DNA of 64,000 bases. It comes from Augochlora pura (Eukaryota > Arthropoda > Insecta > Hymenoptera > Halictidae). This document shows positions 61,854 to 64,000 of this stretch, piece after piece; position 1 is the stretch's first letter; every line of letters starts with the position of its first letter. The notes below the pieces were generated by a model that searched no databases, was not told where the DNA came from, and saw only the letters and a list, made by a program, of their open reading frames with translations. The stretch covers positions 2,666,001 to 2,730,000 of the forward strand of contig NC_135775.1 in assembly GCF_028453695.1 (NCBI RefSeq), written 5' to 3'. Made by a program: the position numbers and the translations under genes.

Positions 61854-64000
61854 TCTGGTATGCAATTAGAGCGAAGTGCTCTCCCGTCGCGCCGTCGCGA
61901 AAATGTTCGACTGGAAATCGACGCAGGAATCTCGAGTGGAGACGTTGCAACTGGTTCTAAACGGCTCTGACGTTTATCCGGCGTAATAATACGAGAGGCT
62001 ACTTTCCTTCTCCGTCTACGGGGCTACACGGCTTTCTTGCCCTCTTTGTCCCTCTAGAGAACAGAAGTGGTCACGGCTCGTGGTTTGTCTCGTGTGCGCC
62101 GAGCGCATTGTCTAAGGTCGCGAACCACTCGTCTCCCTCGGTTCGAGTCCGATCCTCTCCCGACTCCATCTAGCGAAGGTCGATTCCCGGTTTTCTTTTT
62201 TTTTACCGAATAAAGAAAATTCCGCGTCGCATCGTTGACTAGTGCGTTTCGCCTCTTTCCGATGCGGCCTCGCGTCGCCGAGACGCGTCTCGCGAAACAA
62301 TAGCCAATCGCGTCTCTGTCTCTTTCTCTCCTTTTATGTTTTTATTATCGTAATTAACGTGGCACGAACTTCACCGGCTGACACGCATCATCATCATCAT
62401 CATCCTCGGTCAAATGTACTCCGAATGCTTATTAAGATCCCGACGATTCTTCTCGGACCGTGGTTCATCGATCCGTCAATCAATTTTGTATTTGATCTAC
62501 CGCGGTGCTCGCGTTCTTCCAATATCGACGGACCAGAGGCGATCGTGGAAGGAGGCTTCGATCTGAATAACCCGTGGTAGACATCCTCGGTTGAACATTT
62601 TCCCAATATTGTAATTAACACTGCATTCTACGACGGTTTTCTAACAGTTACTTGAACACTTTATTTACGTCGGAAGGTTATTAATACAGCATTTTCATTG
62701 GTCGAGCTGCATGTAAAAAGAGATAGTCGGTTTTACTAAATAGCTTGATTTTTACTAGTTGCTTTTAGAAGTTATCACTATTATTGTTAGCAACAGATTC
62801 GATGTACTTGTAATAAAAATAGGGTGATAAAAGTGGGCCACGTGTAAAGATTAAGAGATTTTAGAAGTGTCTATATATTAGTAATAACTCGCTGAAAGTA
62901 ATAAACAAATCACGATATTTCTCTCTTGTTCCTGGTTGATGCAATTTATGGAGGAAGTTGTTATTTTACACGAGTTATTACATGTTATTCGGCCAAATAA
63001 TTTGTTGAATTGAGAATGAAATCGTCACCGTTTTGAAACAATTTTAATTCAGAAATTATTTAGAAAAATACCGGCGCATAAGGTGTTCCAATAGTAAACC
63101 AATTTTACTCGACCAATGGCGAAAACCAACCCCTAAAAATCGCAGTAAATCAAACTGAAACTAGAAATCTTTATCATCGTATTTAGAACAAACGGTGATT
63201 CAATCCTTTCGCATTCTAAACGTGCCAGTTAAATTCCGTTTGTTCGAACGTTTTACAGTGAAGAGAAATTTCGAGAACCAGTCGATAATTAGAGTAGCCC
63301 GTATACAGTCGACGCGGCACTCAACGTGCTAAAGCTCTCAGTGAATTTTATATCGCTCGAATGACCGACCATAAGTTGATGAGCGAGACACTACTCGGAT
63401 TATTCTTGGTTCGTAGCGCGTCGCAGATTTATTTGATGTAATTACAAAAAAAAAAAAGCGGATAATCGATTTGAACGCTCCGGATGAAAAATAGACGCGG
63501 ATCTCGCCTTCGCGAAGTTAACGATAGCGAATTTTCCGTATTCGACGAAGGTCTGACCATAAGTTTCTCCAGGGACGGAACGCTAATCGGATTGGTCTAG
63601 TGACCGAAAAATCTGCGGGTAACCCCCGTGGTTGCGGTCGGTCGTCTTCTGGTGAAATGCGTTCCCAAGGCGATCGCTTGTTAAGATCCCGCCGGTTATC
63701 GGGCCACGTGGCATTTTAATTAACCATTTTATTAACGAAACAGACGCAAGCGTCGCGCTCTATGGGGCCAAGGCTCCGTCCGAGACGGATTTGCGTTCGC
63801 GATCCTATTTTAGAAAGAACAACCGCACTGCCTACGCGCTGTGCCGATCATCGTTCTGTCGACATATAGATCCTCTCTCGAGACGATCGCGGCATCGGGG
63901 GGATCGTGATCTATCGGGACCAGCCACGAGTGTTACAATCTTGTGCAACTTTTACCGGGAGAAATATTATTCGTGCCGACCGTGTGACGTAGGAGGATGT

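Larger units (their letters stand above)
57216..64000. other. Non-coding stretch to the right edge
   Basis: No supportable gene. Frames at 57.2-57.8 kb and 60.9-61.9 kb are long only because of GC content and overlap on several strands. Marked structures are the 22-bp array at 58522-58620, AG tracts near 59.37 kb, a GAGGC/GAGAC array at 61774-61853 and a (CAT)n tract near 62.39 kb. An exon of a neighbouring gene could lie near the right edge without being recognisable. Confidence 0.5.

Noticed and set aside
60923..61950. Two overlapping minus-strand frames of about 205 codons
   Set aside because: The translation includes the product of the GAGGC array; low-complexity composition and mutual overlap indicate chance.
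62386..62405. (CAT)n tract read as a poly-His coding stretch
   Set aside because: Simple trinucleotide repeat; the surrounding frame has no start or homology. The similar CAT/CAC tract near 25290-25340 is intronic by the splice model.
1..64000. CRISPR arrays, bacterial operons, prophage or a viral insertion
   Set aside because: No regularly spaced identical repeats with unique spacers, no Shine-Dalgarno-linked gene runs, and no viral or reverse-transcriptase frames were seen. All real genes are intron-split and insect-like.

Overview
The window looks like nuclear DNA of an insect, most likely a hymenopteran (bee, wasp or ant). It is eukaryotic: all three recognisable genes are split by GT-AG introns, one is a Cdc42 GTPase, one is the SAGA subunit Sgf11, and one is an insect muscle gene. 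Long AT-rich stretches alternate with CpG-rich, non-CpG-depleted stretches, and short simple repeats are abundant, which fits hymenopteran genomes. That placement is inference from composition and gene content, not from a search.

Layout. 1-7.5 kb: no supportable gene; a short inverted-repeat element, a duplicated block near 5.5-5.8 kb and microsatellites. 7.5-8.3 kb, minus strand: complete four-exon Cdc42 (191 aa, C-terminal CALL prenylation box). 8.3-10.2 kb: intergenic, with a tRNA-like A-box fragment and a 107-bp tandem duplication. 10.2-11.2 kb, minus strand: complete two-exon Sgf11/ATXN7L3 homologue (329 aa). 11.2-14.2 kb: head-to-head intergenic region with a perfect MEF2 site. 14.15-34.4 kb, plus strand: one large muscle gene, probably myofilin (Mf). 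A 25-codon leader exon can be joined in frame to three different continuations: a 127-codon terminal exon (about 153 aa in all), a Ser/Tyr-rich terminal exon (133 aa), or a three-exon conserved body. The body in turn ends either in a short charged terminal exon (259 aa) or runs through two small cassettes, a Pro/Ala/Glu repeat exon, three coiled-coil exons and an acidic tail (720 aa). All reading frames and splice phases close. 34.4-64 kb: about 30 kb with no convincing gene, holding repeat arrays, transposon ends and two diverged copies (37.2 and 56.8 kb) of a several-hundred-base element rich in homeodomain-type AT motifs.

The genes do not form a pathway. Cdc42 controls actin and polarity, Sgf11 belongs to the histone H2B deubiquitinase module of SAGA, and the myofilin-like gene supplies thick-filament proteins of muscle. 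The most interesting parts are the modular exon design of the muscle gene, the duplicated non-coding element in the gene desert, and three families of short TIR (terminal inverted repeat) elements.
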